The position numbers and the translations under genes were made by a program. A DNA stretch of 64,000 nt, taken from Verrucomicrobiota bacterium (GTDB lineage Bacteria > Verrucomicrobiota > Lentisphaeria > JABSQK01 > JAJFLO01). The stretch lies in NCBI GenBank assembly GCA_021772615.1, contig JAJFLQ010000104.1, positions 62,001 to 126,000 on the forward strand, in the 5' to 3' direction. The notes beneath the pieces are model-generated. The model saw nothing but the letters and a program-made list of their open reading frames with translations, had not been told where the DNA came from and made no database searches. Position 1 is the stretch's first letter. Each line of letters starts with the position of its first letter. Below are positions 63,191 to 64,000 of this stretch, in pieces.

Positions 63191-64000
63191 TGATGAATAG
63201 CAGGGCATTGACCATATTGCTCGTAGAGGATGATGACGTAGATGCGGCACAGATTGTGGATGCATTCACGGCCGCGCGCATTGCGAATCCTGTGTTATGC
63301 GTTGCCGATAGCGCTGCTGCACTCAATCTCTTAAGGAATACCTCAGAGTCAGGTGCAGAATGCCGGCAGTGTCTCATCCTGCTCGATTTAAAATTGCCGC
63401 AGATGGACGGCCTCGAGCTTCTAAAATCGATTCGTGGCGATCGCGCTTTGAGAAAAACAATTGTATTTGTCCTTACATCGTCGAACAACGACGCCGACCG
63501 GGATGCGGCGTATCGATACAACATCGCCGGATTTATCAGAAAAGATAACGTCGGTGCTGAATTCATCCGGCTGGTGGAGTTAATCGACTGCTACCTGCGA
63601 ATTGTCGAGTCGCCGTTCGGCGGACCTTCGGCCTCGGGTATGGGGCTCAGCCGGCGTCCCCCAAGCTTCACGGCTTCGGACAAACCGGTCTCCGTCCTGC
63701 TTGTTGAGGATGATGACGGCGACGCCAAGGCGCTGCGTCGCGCATTCGCAAGGGCACGAGTTGCGAACAATATATATCGTGCGCTCGATGGATATGAAGC
63801 GCTTGATATGCTCCACAACCGACATGCATCCGTATCGTTGCCGCAGCCGATATTAGTGCTTGTGGATCTGAATATGCCAAAGATGAACGGCTTAAAATTG
63901 ATCGAAAAACTGCGAGTCGATCCGGAGCTATGCAAGACCGTCGTATTTATACTCACAACGTCGCGCCGCGACGAGGATAAGGATGCGGCATACCACTTGA
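63190..64000 (+). CDS. Tandem-receiver response regulator, 3' end outside the window
   Basis: The frame is open from ATG 63190 (overlapping the kinase stop as ATGA in the TGATGATG context) to the window end, 270 codons. It holds two Rcp1-like receiver domains: the first with VEDDD, Asp66 (LLDLKLPQMDG) and a Lys in IRKDN; the second from about residue 173 with VEDDDGD and Asp226 (LVDLNMPKMNG). They are joined by a Gly/Ser/Pro-rich linker of about 25 residues. No output domain is visible yet; it may follow beyond 64000. A second ATG at 63193 is an alternative start. Confidence 0.85.
   Translation, partial: MMNSRALTILLVEDDDVDAAQIVDAFTAARIANPVLCVADSAAALNLLRNTSESGAECRQCLILLDLKLPQMDGLELLKSIRGDRALRKTIVFVLTSSNNDADRDAAYRYNIAGFIRKDNVGAEFIRLVELIDCYLRIVESPFGGPSASGMGLSRRPPSFTASDKPVSVLLVEDDDGDAKALRRAFARARVANNIYRALDGYEALDMLHNRHASVSLPQPILVLVDLNMPKMNGLKLIEKLRVDPELCKTVVFILTTSRRDEDKDAAYHL

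Overview
The window reads as chromosomal DNA of a Gram-negative bacterium: an outer-membrane FadL-type protein, Tad/Flp pilus parts, transmembrane chemoreceptors and MscS are all present. Several traits point, by inference only, to the PVC superphylum or a neighbouring phylum (Lentisphaerota, Kiritimatiellota, Hydrogenedentota, Planctomycetota). These are ECF sigma factors with a C-terminal FHA domain, a PurO-type IMP cyclohydrolase next to hisD, and GC-rich intergenic repeats built from GGAGGG hairpins and CACAAAGCC phrases. No rRNA, tRNA, CRISPR array or intact transposase was found.

Layout. 1-2819: the 3' end of a FadL-like gene and two tandem ECF-sigma/FHA paralogues. 3042-7257 (minus): a Tad-type minor pilin operon (Flp pilin, prepilin peptidase, two TadE-like and one TadG-like protein, one anchored hypothetical). 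7258-9243: a gene-poor repeat region holding a phd/vapC-like pair whose toxin has lost its middle. 9244-12889 (minus): purO-like, hisD, recN. 12941-13444: an orphan HTH regulator with a palindrome on its start codon and a 76-bp near-perfect hairpin in its 3' end. 13677-23293: a surface-glycan or lipid island with an ABC exporter, glycosyltransferases, a sulfotransferase-glycosyltransferase fusion, three more sulfotransferases, a methyltransferase and an AT-rich SGNH-hydrolase gene. 23643-27331 (minus): GH63-like glucosidase and glucokinase. 27372-43566: two divergent type I polyketide synthases flanking a two-gene signalling unit. 44798-49907 (plus): a trehalose/osmotic operon (OtsAB fusion, GH15 hydrolase, MscS channel). 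50317-52243 (minus): membrane glycosyltransferase and small membrane protein. 52427-64000 (plus): a Wsp-like chemosensory cluster (CheW, CheW, MCP, CheB, CheR-TPR, CheA-REC), then a CHASE-PAS histidine kinase and a tandem-receiver protein cut by the window end.

How the genes may work together. PKS2 (FAAL-ACP-KS-degenerate AT-cMT-KR-ACP) can activate and extend a fatty acid. PKS1 (KS-AT-KR-ACP-degenerate ACP-sulfotransferase) can add a further unit and sulfate it. The set resembles the cyanobacterial olefin synthase (Ols/CurM) logic but has no thioesterase, so the product may be a sulfated lipid. The many sulfotransferases upstream make sulfation the chemical theme of 17-33 kb. The operon at 44.8-49.9 kb can make, hydrolyse and release osmolyte. 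The last 11.6 kb forms an array with the Wsp component set but without its diguanylate-cyclase output inside the window.
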